From CAYYJR01 sp964472305 (GTDB lineage: Bacteria > Armatimonadota > Hebobacteria > CAIYQO01): 64,000 bases of DNA. The DNA lies in contig CAYYJR010000002.1 in the NCBI GenBank assembly GCA_964472305.1, positions 124,001 to 188,000 of the forward strand, given 5' to 3'. The translations under genes were made by a program, and so were the position numbers. The notes beneath the pieces were generated by a model. The model ran no database searches, had not been told where the DNA came from, and was given only the letters and a program-made list of their open reading frames with translations. This document shows, in pieces, positions 34,156 through 43,403 of the stretch (position 1 is its first letter; each line of letters opens with the position of its first letter).

Positions 34156-36219
34156 GTGCAGGATATGGTTATCGCGCGTGTATGTTTATTGCTGATCGTT
34201 TTCCTCTTCCCATTGCTGGGCGGCACGTCAGGGGTGGTGCCGCTGGCGGTGTTCGCACTGCTGGCTGCCGGCGGGTGGATCGGGTGGGCGATCGCCAAAC
34301 CGCAGTCATCCCTGGCCGCGTTTCCACTGCGCTGGCCGCTGCTGGGATTTGGTCTCATCACGGTGCTGACGGCCTTCACCTCGGTGTATCGTCCCGCCAG
34401 CGTACTCGGCGTGTGGCAGATCATCATCCTGATCGCGGTGGCGTGGCTGGCCGGTGCGGTACCGCTGGACCGCCGCCAGTTGACCATCGGCATCGCCGCT
34501 TTCGCCCTCGCCGTGTTGTGCGGCATGCTCAATGGCTGGAGTTCCTGGCTGGAATGGTTGATCGGGAAAGGCCAGGTCGACTGGCGCATCCAGAGCACCT
34601 GGGAGAACGCCAATTTCTACGCCGCATTCCTGATCATCAGCCTGCCGTTACTGGTGATGCTGGCGCGGCACGCCGTGGACCGGCGTGCACGCTGGGTTTT
34701 GAGCGCCACCGTGCTGCTCGGGCTGGCGGCACTGGTGATGACGCAATCGCGTGGCGGATTGCTGGCGTTTTTCCTCGCCATGCTCTTTTTTATCCCCGTC
34801 TGGCTGTGGACGGAAGGCGTGCTTTCCACGCGTACGATTGGGCTGGCGTCTATCGGTTTCATGCTGTTGATCGGTCTGGCGCTGGTTTCTCCGGTAGGCA
34901 AGCGTGTGCTCGATCCGCAGTTGCGCGCGGCGCAACTGCATTCACAGATGTTCCGCCTGTATACCTGGCAAGACGCGCTGCGGATGGCGCAAGCGCATCC
35001 GTGGCTGGGCACCGGGCCGGGCACCTTCGCGTCCGCCTACGGACGCTACCAGACCGCCGGCTACACCCGGCACGGGCACAGCATCTACCTGCAGGCGGCG
35101 GCGGAGATGGGATGGCCCGGCATGCTGGTGCTCGTATGGCTGCTGGCAGCGCTGGCGACATTGGGAGTCCGCGCGCTGCGGCGCGGGCGCGCGGAGGACA
35201 ACAAACTCATCAGTGGGCTGGCCACGGCGCAACTCGCCGGTTTGCTCGGCCTGACGCTGCACGGGTTGGTGGATGCCGACTGGCTTTACATCGGCATTCA
35301 ACTCACGCTGTTGCTGCCGGCGGTGCTGGTCTGGCGGCTGGTCGAGCCTGAGGTCGCCGCGCGCCCGGTGCCGGACTGGGTGCGCGCGCTGGCGCCGGCG
35401 ACGATCAGCCTGGTCGCGTTGCTGTTACTCCCCGGTGTCCAGGCTCAGCAACTTGTGACGACGGCGCAACAGACGGACGACGCGACCGCGCGTCCCACGC
35501 TATATCGCCAGGCACTCAACCTGGCGCCGACCAACACCGCGTATCTACGCGCCGCCTCCGGCCAGTTGCCGTATGCGGAAGCGCACGCCGCGTTGCTGCG
35601 CGCGCAGGCGCTGGAGCCCACCAATGCCGCCAACTGGTTATTTTTCGGTCATCTGGAGTTGCGAGCGGGCGACAAGCACGCGGCGCGGGCGGCATACCGC
35701 ACGGCAGTGGAGAAACAGCCGAAGTTCCTCTCCGCGCTGTATGGGATGGCGCTGACCAGTTGGCAACTCGACGATGCCGCATCGTCTCGCGAGGCATTAG
35801 GCGCAATCATCGCCACTATCGGCACCGCGTTCGACCAGTACCACCCGGTGGACGTGCCCGAACCGTGGTATACGCTGGCGTGGTATGCCGACGCGGAACT
35901 GGCGCGGCGCACCGGCGACGCACGGATAGCCATCGCAGCGTACCGGCACGCCATCGCCGCCGCCGCGCTATACGAAAAAGGCTACTCCAACGAAGCGGAG
36001 GCGGTGGCGCTGATCACTGGTACGCAGGCCGAACGCCTGCGCATTCGCGTGGTTGCCATACTCGCGCATGAACGGTTGGCGGCATTGCTGCACGACCGTT
36101 CGCCGTCTGAGGCCAACCTCCACCGCGCCGCGGCGTCGGCAATGCTGCGGGAGATTACAAAGCTTGCGGGTCGTGAGGTGAGCATTCCGGCAACGCTGCG
36201 CGATACCCCCTTCCCCTGA
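34156..36219 (+). CDS. O-antigen ligase/Wzy-type membrane protein with C-terminal TPR domain
   Basis: The 687-residue protein has about twelve TM helices in residues 1-430 and a soluble helical TPR region in 435-680 (repeated A..LEPTNAANWLFFGHLELR type helices). The Wzy_C (O-antigen ligase) region shows the SRGGLLAFF Arg-Gly element and a large periplasmic loop with HSIYLQAAAEMGWPG, where the family has a conserved H. It would ligate or polymerise a surface glycan. The start is GTG or the ATG nine bases later. It sits near no other polysaccharide genes; TPR fusion is common in this family in non-proteobacteria. Confidence 0.82.
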   Translation: MQDMVIARVCLLLIVFLFPLLGGTSGVVPLAVFALLAAGGWIGWAIAKPQSSLAAFPLRWPLLGFGLITVLTAFTSVYRPASVLGVWQIIILIAVAWLAGAVPLDRRQLTIGIAAFALAVLCGMLNGWSSWLEWLIGKGQVDWRIQSTWENANFYAAFLIISLPLLVMLARHAVDRRARWVLSATVLLGLAALVMTQSRGGLLAFFLAMLFFIPVWLWTEGVLSTRTIGLASIGFMLLIGLALVSPVGKRVLDPQLRAAQLHSQMFRLYTWQDALRMAQAHPWLGTGPGTFASAYGRYQTAGYTRHGHSIYLQAAAEMGWPGMLVLVWLLAALATLGVRALRRGRAEDNKLISGLATAQLAGLLGLTLHGLVDADWLYIGIQLTLLLPAVLVWRLVEPEVAARPVPDWVRALAPATISLVALLLLPGVQAQQLVTTAQQTDDATARPTLYRQALNLAPTNTAYLRAASGQLPYAEAHAALLRAQALEPTNAANWLFFGHLELRAGDKHAARAAYRTAVEKQPKFLSALYGMALTSWQLDDAASSREALGAIIATIGTAFDQYHPVDVPEPWYTLAWYADAELARRTGDARIAIAAYRHAIAAAALYEKGYSNEAEAVALITGTQAERLRIRVVAILAHERLAALLHDRSPSEANLHRAAASAMLREITKLAGREVSIPATLRDTPFP

Positions 36220-36402
36220 AATACACCGTGTACAGCATCCCGGCACCTGTCTGCTGCACACCGTCTCTCCATCCTACGGACTGTGCCGGATACGCGTCAA
36301 TTATGAGGCATAGCGTACATGCGCGACGGCGATACTGGCAGCAGAACAGGCTGGAGTTGCGATCACGTGGTGTGACACTCCGGCTGAGCGGGGGGAACGC
36401 AC

Positions 36403-36663
36403 ATGAATATAATCTACTGGATAATTTTGGGCGGCATCGCCGGGTGGCTGGCCAGCATGGTGATGGGGACGAATCGCACCCAGGGATGCCTGATGGATAT
36501 CGTGGTGGGCGTGGTGGGCGCGCTACTCGGCGGCTTCATCTTCAGTGCCTTCGGCGGGAGCGGTGTGACCGGCTTCAACCTATGGAGCCTGTTTGTCGCC
36601 TTCCTGGGCGCGGTGATCCTACTGGGGATTCTTCGTGCCGTGCGCGCGCGGCAGATTACGTGA
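36403..36663 (+). CDS. GlsB/YeaQ/YmgE family small membrane protein
   Basis: The 86-residue protein has three TM helices with conserved small-residue patterns: WIILGGIAGWLASMVMG, then DIVVGVVGALLGGFIF, then FVAFLGAVILLGIL. This is the transglycosylase-associated / general-stress membrane family. Function is not established; members are often induced by stress. GGGGGGAAC lies before the ATG. A strong hairpin follows. Confidence 0.92.
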   Translation: MNIIYWIILGGIAGWLASMVMGTNRTQGCLMDIVVGVVGALLGGFIFSAFGGSGVTGFNLWSLFVAFLGAVILLGILRAVRARQIT

Positions 36664-36688
36664 TCGGATCACAACGGGGCAGGGGCGG

Positions 36689-36718
36689 CACGGCCCACCG
36701 TCAGCGCGGTGGGCCGTG
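36689..36718 (+). terminator. Terminator hairpin after the GlsB-family gene
   Basis: CACGGCCCACCG and CGGTGGGCCGTG form a perfect 12-bp stem with a six-base loop, 25 bases after the stop, followed by GTGTATT. It also faces the convergent DivIC-like gene 21 bases on. Confidence 0.7.
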
Positions 36719-36739
36719 TGTATTCTCCGCGGTGGAAAG

Positions 36740-37279
36740 TCAGCGTCGGCGTGCCAGCTCGGAGCGCGGGGTGAGCGTGCCTTCCGGCCGTCGCACGCGA
36801 ATCAGGTGGCGGCGGCGCAGCAACAAACCCAGATAGACCAGCGAACACGCGATAAACGCCAACAGGAACAACAGGAAAGTCGGATTGGTCTGTTCGCCCA
36901 GTATGCTGCCGAAAGCGTGCATCGGCGGGGGCGCGGGATTCGCTGCGCTCGGTGTCGGAATCAGCACGGTATGCTCACCCGGCCGTACCAATCCCTTCTC
37001 GTGCGCCAACTCGTCCTCGCCCATCGGACTGCTCCACCAGCGTATTTTGTCCAGCAACGCCTGTTTTTCTTTTTGCTTGGCGGTTTTCATCTGTTCCAAC
37101 TGCGCCACTTCGCGCGCCAGGCGGTGTACGGTGATGTGCGGTTGGATGAGTCCGAAGAGGAGTTGTGCGGTCAGGCGGGCGGCCAGCGCTAACACCGCCA
37201 GCAAGAGCAGCGTACGCACGATCACGCGCAACAGCGCATGGCGTTTCGCCGGCGGACGGGCGGATCGGTCACGATTCAT
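36740..37279 (-). CDS. Septum-formation initiator-like protein (DivIC/FtsB type) with a second TM segment
   Basis: The 179-residue protein has a basic N-terminus, a first TM (about residues 17-40), a coiled-coil stretch (REVAQLEQMKTAKQKEKQALL, about 55-78) and then GEDELAHEKGLVRPGEH, which is close to the DivIC/FtsB end motif (ARE.LG.VkPGE). After a Pro-rich linker there is a second hydrophobic segment (about 138-160) and a basic tail, unlike classic DivIC. RBS AAGGATGCGCC. A role in division or envelope assembly is plausible from the motif only. Confidence 0.65.
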   Translation of the reverse strand: MNRDRSARPPAKRHALLRVIVRTLLLLAVLALAARLTAQLLFGLIQPHITVHRLAREVAQLEQMKTAKQKEKQALLDKIRWWSSPMGEDELAHEKGLVRPGEHTVLIPTPSAANPAPPPMHAFGSILGEQTNPTFLLFLLAFIACSLVYLGLLLRRRHLIRVRRPEGTLTPRSELARRR

Positions 37280-37458
37280 GGCGCATCCTTCGAGAGCAAC
37301 GAGCTGGGCGGCATATCGGACTGCGGCCAAGAGACTACTTGACGATTTGTATGAAAAGTGTGATAAATATGCGAGCGCCCACCCGGTGCACTTCACTGTT
37401 CAGTATACCAGAAACACCGGGTCCGTCAATGCATCACCGTACTGTTCGGAGGAGAATC

Positions 37459-38841
37459 ATGACCGCCTATCGCCGTCTAACATGCTGCATATGCGCGCTT
37501 GTACTGGCTGTATGCTGGCCGGGGATCGGTCGCACTGAAATACCGTTCACCGCCGCGTTGCCCCCCATCCCGCTGACCGTCGAGCAGGCGGTCGCCTTCG
37601 CATTGCAACACAACCCGGCGGTCACCCGCGCCCAGCAGGATGTGAGTATCGCCACCGCGCAAGTGGGCGTAGCCAGAGCCAACCAGTTGCCCGACCTTAC
37701 CGCGAACAGCACCTTTACCTATAATCCCTCACCGACCACGGTGACGTTCGGTGGGAACAACGTCGCGCTGGGCTCTTCGTTTTCGGGCGGTCTGAATCTA
37801 ACCCTGGCACAACCGGTGTGGCCGGTATCACGCTGGCAAGCCCCACTGGCCGGCGCGCGCGCCAATGTGAGCGCCACCGAACTGACCTTACTGCGCACGC
37901 GCCAGCAGATCGCCTATCAGACGCGGCAAGCCTTTTATCAATTGTTGAGCGCGCAAGAATTACTACTAGTGGCGCAAGACGCCGTGCAGGTGGCTGAGGC
38001 GCAATTGCGCTTGGCGGAAAATACGGTGAAGGCGGGGTTGGCGGCACCGCTGGATGAATACCAGGCGCGGGCACAACTCGCCAGCGCGCAGGTGAGTCGG
38101 ACGCGCGCGGAAAACACCCGCGATATCGCGCGGTCGACGCTGGTCACGCAACTCGGGCTGTCCGCCGGCATGCCGGTGGAGATTGCCGCTCCCGCCGCGT
38201 TGCCCGCTGCCCCGGATGATGTCGAGGCGTTGACGAAACAGGCGTTGCAACAGCGTCCCGACCTTGCGCAATTCAATTTCCGACGCGAGCAACTGCGCGC
38301 GTCAATCGCACTGATTAAATTGGAACAGCAGCCCATCGTAAACGTGCAGGGAAATTACGGAAAGAACCTGTTCGGCGGCAGTGTGCTGGGCGCCACCGGC
38401 TTCACCGCCTCCGCGGTGGTCGCCATGAGCGTGTATAACGGCAAGCAAACCAGCGCCGAACTCGCAGCCGCGCGGCTGCAACTCGAACAACTCGACACCG
38501 CCGCCCGTCAGGTGGAGTTGGGCATTACGCTTGACGTGCGCCAGGCGTGGTCCGCGCTGCGCAATGCCCTCGATCAACTCGGCTCAGCGCAGGCGCAACT
38601 GGACGCCGCCGACGAGGCGCTGCGCATCGCGCGCATCCGCTACGAGAATGGCGAAGGCATCGTGCTGGAGGTGCAACAAGCATCGTTGAACCGCACCCAG
38701 GCGCTCACCGCGCTGGCGCAGGCGCGTTTCCAGGCGCAGACCGCCGCCGCCCAACTCGACTTCGCCATCGGCGGCAACCCGGTGGCGGCCGTCCCCGCCC
38801 CGATCGCTCCGGCAGCCACGCCACCCGCGCCGCCATCATGA
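37459..38841 (+). CDS. TolC family outer membrane efflux protein
   Basis: The 460-residue protein has a signal peptide (residues 1-27) followed by two OEP repeats. The first spans about residues 35-235 (VEQAVAFALQHNPAVTRAQQDV opening), the second about 250-440 (TKQALQQRPDLAQFNFRREQL opening), with long amphipathic helices rich in A, Q and R. It forms a trimeric channel for export across the outer membrane. GGAGAATC precedes the ATG. No partner RND or membrane-fusion gene is adjacent; one of the ABC exporters in this window could use it, which is speculative. A Pro/Ala-rich tail ends the protein. Confidence 0.92.
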   Translation: MTAYRRLTCCICALVLAVCWPGIGRTEIPFTAALPPIPLTVEQAVAFALQHNPAVTRAQQDVSIATAQVGVARANQLPDLTANSTFTYNPSPTTVTFGGNNVALGSSFSGGLNLTLAQPVWPVSRWQAPLAGARANVSATELTLLRTRQQIAYQTRQAFYQLLSAQELLLVAQDAVQVAEAQLRLAENTVKAGLAAPLDEYQARAQLASAQVSRTRAENTRDIARSTLVTQLGLSAGMPVEIAAPAALPAAPDDVEALTKQALQQRPDLAQFNFRREQLRASIALIKLEQQPIVNVQGNYGKNLFGGSVLGATGFTASAVVAMSVYNGKQTSAELAAARLQLEQLDTAARQVELGITLDVRQAWSALRNALDQLGSAQAQLDAADEALRIARIRYENGEGIVLEVQQASLNRTQALTALAQARFQAQTAAAQLDFAIGGNPVAAVPAPIAPAATPPAPPS

Positions 38842-38914
38842 TGGCAACCGCGTCCCCCGGGTCACACAGGAAGCTACCGCTACGCACCTGATGAATCTGG
38901 TGCTGGATGCAGAG

Positions 38915-41197
38915 TCATTCGCCGCGTAACCGTGCTTCCAGGCGGGTGTAACGTTCCTGGCGGTTCAGGCTGCGGACGGCTATGGCGATGGCGCGCTTGC
39001 TGCCGATGAGGATGGCGAGGTTTTTCGCGCGGGTGAGGGCAGTGTACAGCAGATTGCGTTGCAGCAGCAGGTAATGCTGCGTATGCAGCGCCAGCACCAC
39101 GGCAGGGTATTCGCTACCCTGCGACTTATGCACGGTGAGCGCGTAGGCCAGTTGCAATTCATCCGTGTCTTCGAAGGTGTAGCTCACCTCGCGTTCAGGA
39201 TAACCGACAATCAGTTCTTTCTCGTCCGTATCGATGTGGCGCACATAGCCGATATCGCCGTTGAATACTTCCTTCTGGTAGTTGTTCACCGTCTGGATCA
39301 CCCGGTCACCACAGCGCAGCGTCTTCTGGCCGCGGGTGTATTCGACCACGCCGACCTGCTTCGGGTTCATCACCATTTGCAACTGGTCGTTCAGATATTG
39401 CGCGCCCAGCGTGCCGCGCAGCATGGGTGTGAGCACCTGCACATCCTCACGCGCGTAGCCGAGAGTGGGCAGGCTGCGGCACACCACGTCGCACAGCTTC
39501 TGTGCTGCTGCCAGCGGGTCGTCCTGCGGGATGAACAGGCAGTCGGCCGACTGCCACTGGCTGGTGGGCGGCAGGTCAGGCATCTCACCGTGGTTCACGC
39601 GGTGCGCATTGGTGATGATGGTGCTCGCTGCCGCCTGACGGAACACCTCGGTCAACCGCACCACCGGCGCCTGTTCGCTGGCGATCAGGTCGCGCAGCAC
39701 ATTGCCTGCCCCCACGCTGGGCAACTGGTCGGCGTCGCCCACCAATATGAGCTGCGCCCCGGCGGGCAGCGCGCGCACCAGCGAGTGTGCCAGATGCAAG
39801 TCCACCATGCTCACCTCGTCTACGATGAGCGTGTCGCACTCCAACGGATTTTCGGCGTTACGCTTGAACTGAAACGTTTTGGGATCCACTTCCAGCAGGC
39901 GGTGGATGGTTTGCGCCTGGCAGCCGGTCACCTCGGCCAGTCGCTTCGACGCGCGCCCGGTGGGACTGGCGAGCAGCACCTTGCGTCCGCACCGCAGGTG
40001 GGCGTGCAGAATGGCGCGGGTGGTGGTGGTCTTGCCGGTGCCCGGTCCGCCGGTGAGCACCATCACCCGGCTGCGCAGCGCTTCGCACACCGCCTGCACC
40101 TGCTTTTCCGCCAGGGTGAAGCCCATCTCCCGGCTTAATGTCTCCACGAAGATGTCGACATCGGCGGGCAGCCATGGCGAGTCGAGTGGATCATCGATCA
40201 GCCGGCGCAGCCCACGCGCCAGACTTTGTTCAAGCAGGAAAAACGGCTTGCGATAGATTGGTAACCGCTCGGTATCGGCGGTGTCGCGGATCAGCACTTG
40301 CGTGCGCACCAGCCGTTCGATCGCATCTTCCGACGCCTCCACGGTAGGGTGATCACCCGCCGCCGGCGCGCCGTCGCCTTCCTCCGGCGGGGTGGCCAGC
40401 AGGTCCGCCGCGCCTTGCGCCAGCACCTGCTCGGGGAGAAAGCAATGCCCTTGCTCGCCCGCCTGCTGCAAGCAAAAAAGCACGCCGGCCTCGATGCGTT
40501 CCGGCATGTCCAGCGCGAAACCGAGCTGGCGCGCGATGCGGTCAGCCAGCTTGAAGCCAATGCCGAATACTTCGTAACCCAGCCGATACGGATTTTTCGT
40601 CACCACCTCGATAGCCTGGTCGCCATACTGGCGATAAATTTTCATCGCATAGGTGGCGCTGATGCCATGGCCTTGCAGGAAGAGCATAATGTGGCGCACT
40701 TCGCGTTGCGCCTCCCAGGCTTCCGTGATCGCCCGCGCGAGCTTTTTGCCGATGCCGGGCACCTCCGACAGGCGCTCCGGGGCATGTTCGATAACATCCA
40801 GCGTATCCAGGCCGAAGTAGCTGACCAGCGTCTTCGCCATGCGCTCGCGCACCCCCTTGATCAATCCACTGCCCAGGTACTTTTCCATCGCGTCCACCGT
40901 GGCGGGCTTGTGCAGGCGATAGCGCTCGACGCGCAACTGCGGTCCGTATTGCCGGTGCGTCTCCCAGCGACCCCACACCTGCAGCGTCTCGCCCAGGATG
41001 GGATTGATGAAAGCGCCGACGACCGTCACCATCTCACGATCGAAAGTACGCAGGCGCGCGATGGTGAAGCCGTTCTCCTCGTTATGAAAGGTGACGGTGT
41101 CCAGGCTGCCTTCCAGGCACAACAGCGTCTCGTCCTCCGGCGCGTCGGCGGCGGGGGCGGCAAACAGCCGGCCAGTCTCATTGGATGATCGTGCCAT
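38915..41197 (-). CDS. recD2: RecD2-type ATP-dependent DNA helicase
   Basis: This superfamily 1B 5'-3' helicase has 760 residues. An N-terminal OB-like region is followed by helix-hairpin-helix VPGIGKKLAR near residue 150, then Walker A GGPGTGKTTT, Walker B DEVSMVD, motif III GDADQLPSVG, and the motif VI region with HKSQGSEYP and TALTRAK. It acts in DNA repair in bacteria without RecBCD. I prefer the ATG of MARSSNET because the 33 residues upstream look non-conserved, though the RBS is weak; the far start is 41296. Confidence 0.93.
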   Translation of the reverse strand: MARSSNETGRLFAAPAADAPEDETLLCLEGSLDTVTFHNEENGFTIARLRTFDREMVTVVGAFINPILGETLQVWGRWETHRQYGPQLRVERYRLHKPATVDAMEKYLGSGLIKGVRERMAKTLVSYFGLDTLDVIEHAPERLSEVPGIGKKLARAITEAWEAQREVRHIMLFLQGHGISATYAMKIYRQYGDQAIEVVTKNPYRLGYEVFGIGFKLADRIARQLGFALDMPERIEAGVLFCLQQAGEQGHCFLPEQVLAQGAADLLATPPEEGDGAPAAGDHPTVEASEDAIERLVRTQVLIRDTADTERLPIYRKPFFLLEQSLARGLRRLIDDPLDSPWLPADVDIFVETLSREMGFTLAEKQVQAVCEALRSRVMVLTGGPGTGKTTTTRAILHAHLRCGRKVLLASPTGRASKRLAEVTGCQAQTIHRLLEVDPKTFQFKRNAENPLECDTLIVDEVSMVDLHLAHSLVRALPAGAQLILVGDADQLPSVGAGNVLRDLIASEQAPVVRLTEVFRQAAASTIITNAHRVNHGEMPDLPPTSQWQSADCLFIPQDDPLAAAQKLCDVVCRSLPTLGYAREDVQVLTPMLRGTLGAQYLNDQLQMVMNPKQVGVVEYTRGQKTLRCGDRVIQTVNNYQKEVFNGDIGYVRHIDTDEKELIVGYPEREVSYTFEDTDELQLAYALTVHKSQGSEYPAVVLALHTQHYLLLQRNLLYTALTRAKNLAILIGSKRAIAIAVRSLNRQERYTRLEARLRGE

Positions 41198-41369
41198 ACT
41201 GGTAAGTGATCCGTCTTTCCGGTCGGGTTGCACGCGGGCATTGCACACTTTCCCGCTGGGCTGGAAGGAATCCTGCCGGTGATCGCGAAATATCATCGTG
41301 GCAATGTGTGAAGCGGTAAAACGCCGCTCGCTCTCGCCCCGATCATTCTACCGCTTTTCCATGCAACTA

Positions 41370-41378
41370 TGGTAGAAT
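41370..41378 (+). promoter_or_regulatory. Extended -10 box for the LPP20-like gene pair
   Basis: TGGTAGAAT lies 65 bases before the first ATG of the pair. It fits the extended -10 pattern of the window; no -35 is visible. Confidence 0.45.
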
Positions 41379-41442
41379 GGGGAGAGCGAAGGGGGATTCC
41401 CCGCGCACGATGACTTCACCGGGAATTCGGGAGGTTGATGTA

Positions 41443-42369
41443 ATGCGATGCGTCCTGCTCGTTCTCATGCTGATGCTGATGCTGATGCTGATGGGGGTGA
41501 TGCCCACCCTGGCAGCCGTCCAAACACACGTCTATCTGCAAAGCCAGAATATTTCCGTCGCCACCGAGCCGCTGGGCGTGCGCGTTGACTGGGCCAAGCG
41601 CGTCGTCTACGTCACCACGGCAGCGCTGGCGCCTACCTATACCATCGGACAGCGCGGCTACGCCACTGCTCGTGCCGCGGCGGAGGCAGATGCCCACCTG
41701 ACCATCGCCACGGGCGTACGTGCCATCAAACTAACCTCGTATGCGACGATTGGCGACGCCGTCGTCACCCGCGTGCTGCCCGATACCATCCTGACGGAGA
41801 TCAGTAAAAGCCTCCAGCCGGTGGCCGAAGCCTGGGATCCGGTGACGCGCACGCTAAAGCTCACCTGCATGGCGCCGCTGTGGGGCACCGCCAGCCCCGG
41901 CGAATACGCCGCGCGCATGTTAAAAATTGAGCAGAAGTCCCTGGCAATCACCAAGCTTCCGTCGACTCATTCGAAGGACACCATGACCCTGCGCACCGAC
42001 CGCGACAAGGTGATGCAGATCTCCGAAGGCCCGTATTCCGGACTGCTGCTCGATTGCACCGGCTTGAAATACCAACCGGCGTTGCTACCCAAGCTGGTGA
42101 CCGAGGAAGGCACCGAGTTCTGGGGGACATCCGGATTGAGCCCGCTGAAGGTGCTGGAGTTGGGCGTGACCGGCTTCGGCGCAACGTATCGCGACGCGCT
42201 GAGTGCCAGCCGCATTGGCGACACACCGCTTATCATTCGCCCGGTGGGCACCTGCGGCGATCTGCGTGGTGACCTGGTGATCAGCGCCGAGGACACCAAG
42301 CTGTTGCTGGAACAGAATGCCATCACTCATTTCCTGGATAATCAGGCGATCGTCATTGCACTCGAGTAA
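41443..42369 (+). CDS. Exported LPP20/FlgT-like protein A
   Basis: The 308-residue protein has a signal peptide (residues 1-24) that contains four Met-Leu repeats. The mature part resembles LPP20/FlgT-type proteins: an N-terminal stretch where DWAKRVVYVTTAAL precedes an Ala-rich helix of ARAAAEADAHLTIATGVRAIKL form, and a C-terminal part with YSGLLLDCTGLKYQPALLPKLV and GTEFWGT, repeated in the next gene. No lipobox Cys is seen. GGGAGG precedes the ATG. It lies 10 bases upstream of a related gene. Function unknown; such proteins associate with the envelope or with flagella in some phyla. Confidence 0.65.
   Translation: MRCVLLVLMLMLMLMLMGVMPTLAAVQTHVYLQSQNISVATEPLGVRVDWAKRVVYVTTAALAPTYTIGQRGYATARAAAEADAHLTIATGVRAIKLTSYATIGDAVVTRVLPDTILTEISKSLQPVAEAWDPVTRTLKLTCMAPLWGTASPGEYAARMLKIEQKSLAITKLPSTHSKDTMTLRTDRDKVMQISEGPYSGLLLDCTGLKYQPALLPKLVTEEGTEFWGTSGLSPLKVLELGVTGFGATYRDALSASRIGDTPLIIRPVGTCGDLRGDLVISAEDTKLLLEQNAITHFLDNQAIVIALE
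41467..41493 (+). repeat. Hexanucleotide tandem repeat (ATGCTG)4 inside the signal peptide of protein A
   Basis: Four perfect ATGCTG units plus a final ATG encode alternating Met-Leu in the hydrophobic core of the signal peptide. Because the unit is 6 bases, slippage changes core length by two residues without a frameshift. Confidence 0.85.
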
Positions 42370-42379
42370 GGAGTTCCCG

Positions 42380-43273
42380 ATGATCCGTGAATTGCGTACC
42401 TTCGGCATACTCTGCCTGGGAATCTGCCTGCTGGCGGGCGCCGTGCTGGCCGCGGCCGAACACTGTTCCGATGCGACGCCCAACTATCTGATTCGCATCG
42501 ACCATACCGGCAGCCTGGTCAACTGGGCGGCCGGACAATTGGAAGTCGTCGGGCAGGGGTTCGTACTCGGCGCCGGCAGCGCCGCCCGACAGCAGGCCCA
42601 TGCCACCGCATATACCATCCTCCTCAACGAGGCTCGCCGCGCTGTTGCCGAACTGCGTGTGAACGAAACCACCATCCTCGCTGCCCTGATGGCCGATAAA
42701 AAAGCTCGGCGCACAGCTGGCGATATGATCGCGAATATCACCATCCTTGCCGAATTATGGGATGAGACGCGCGGCGCGTATACCATCGTCGGCGCCATTC
42801 CGCTGTATGGCAAAACCGGTGCCACCAGCCTGGGCGCCCAAGCGCTGGTCGGACGCAAAGCCCTGGAGTTGGTGAACGAACAGGTGACGATTACCGCTCC
42901 GCCCCCGCGCGGTCACACCCCACAGCATTTCGAGGCGCCATACACCGGCATCATCGTCAATGGCGATGCCGCCCTGCTCAGCCCCTGTCTGTTCCCGCAC
43001 CTGATCCGTTTTGATGGCAAGGAGCTGTGGGGTCCAGCGAAATTGACCGGCGCCGACCTGATCAATGGCCCGGTGCGCTACGCGCCCAATCTGGCCACCG
43101 CGGTGCAGCAGGCGCTGGCCGGCACGCGCCCGCTGGTGGTCACCGCTATCGGCAACGGACTCAATTACCATCCGATTATCAACCTCGATGACGTCTACAT
43201 GGTGCTGACACTACAAAAAGACAGTCACGTACTGGACCAGTTGCCCATCGTCATTACCCTGGGCGAGAAATAA
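42380..43273 (+). CDS. Exported LPP20/FlgT-like protein B
   Basis: The 297-residue protein has a signal peptide (residues 1-26, ending AAA) and the same layout as its neighbour: LVNWAAGQLEVVGQGFVLG, an Ala-rich helix (ARQQAHATAYTILLNEARRAV), and a C-terminal YTGIIVNGDAALLSPCLFPHL with KELWGPAKL. The two proteins share the order and spacing of these blocks but little exact sequence, so they are probably ancient tandem paralogues. AAGGAGTTCCCG is the RBS. A strong terminator follows. Role unknown. Confidence 0.65.
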   Translation: MIRELRTFGILCLGICLLAGAVLAAAEHCSDATPNYLIRIDHTGSLVNWAAGQLEVVGQGFVLGAGSAARQQAHATAYTILLNEARRAVAELRVNETTILAALMADKKARRTAGDMIANITILAELWDETRGAYTIVGAIPLYGKTGATSLGAQALVGRKALELVNEQVTITAPPPRGHTPQHFEAPYTGIIVNGDAALLSPCLFPHLIRFDGKELWGPAKLTGADLINGPVRYAPNLATAVQQALAGTRPLVVTAIGNGLNYHPIINLDDVYMVLTLQKDSHVLDQLPIVITLGEK

Positions 43274-43305
43274 CGAGCTTACCTGTCGGTACGACGGATG
43301 AGTAC

Positions 43306-43345
43306 AACGCGCCCGGCGGTCATCCGCCGGGCGCGTTGTTTGTTT
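43306..43345 (+). terminator. Rho-independent terminator after the LPP20-like pair
   Basis: AACGCGCCCGGCGG and CCGCCGGGCGCGTT pair perfectly over 14 bases with loop TCAT, followed by GTTTGTTT. It is the clearest intrinsic terminator in the window, about 30 bases after the stop. Confidence 0.9.
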
Positions 43346-43403
43346 GATTCCCGCACAATTGCGCTTTCGATTCGAGACAGCATGGGTGGGGAGATGCGCC
43401 GCG

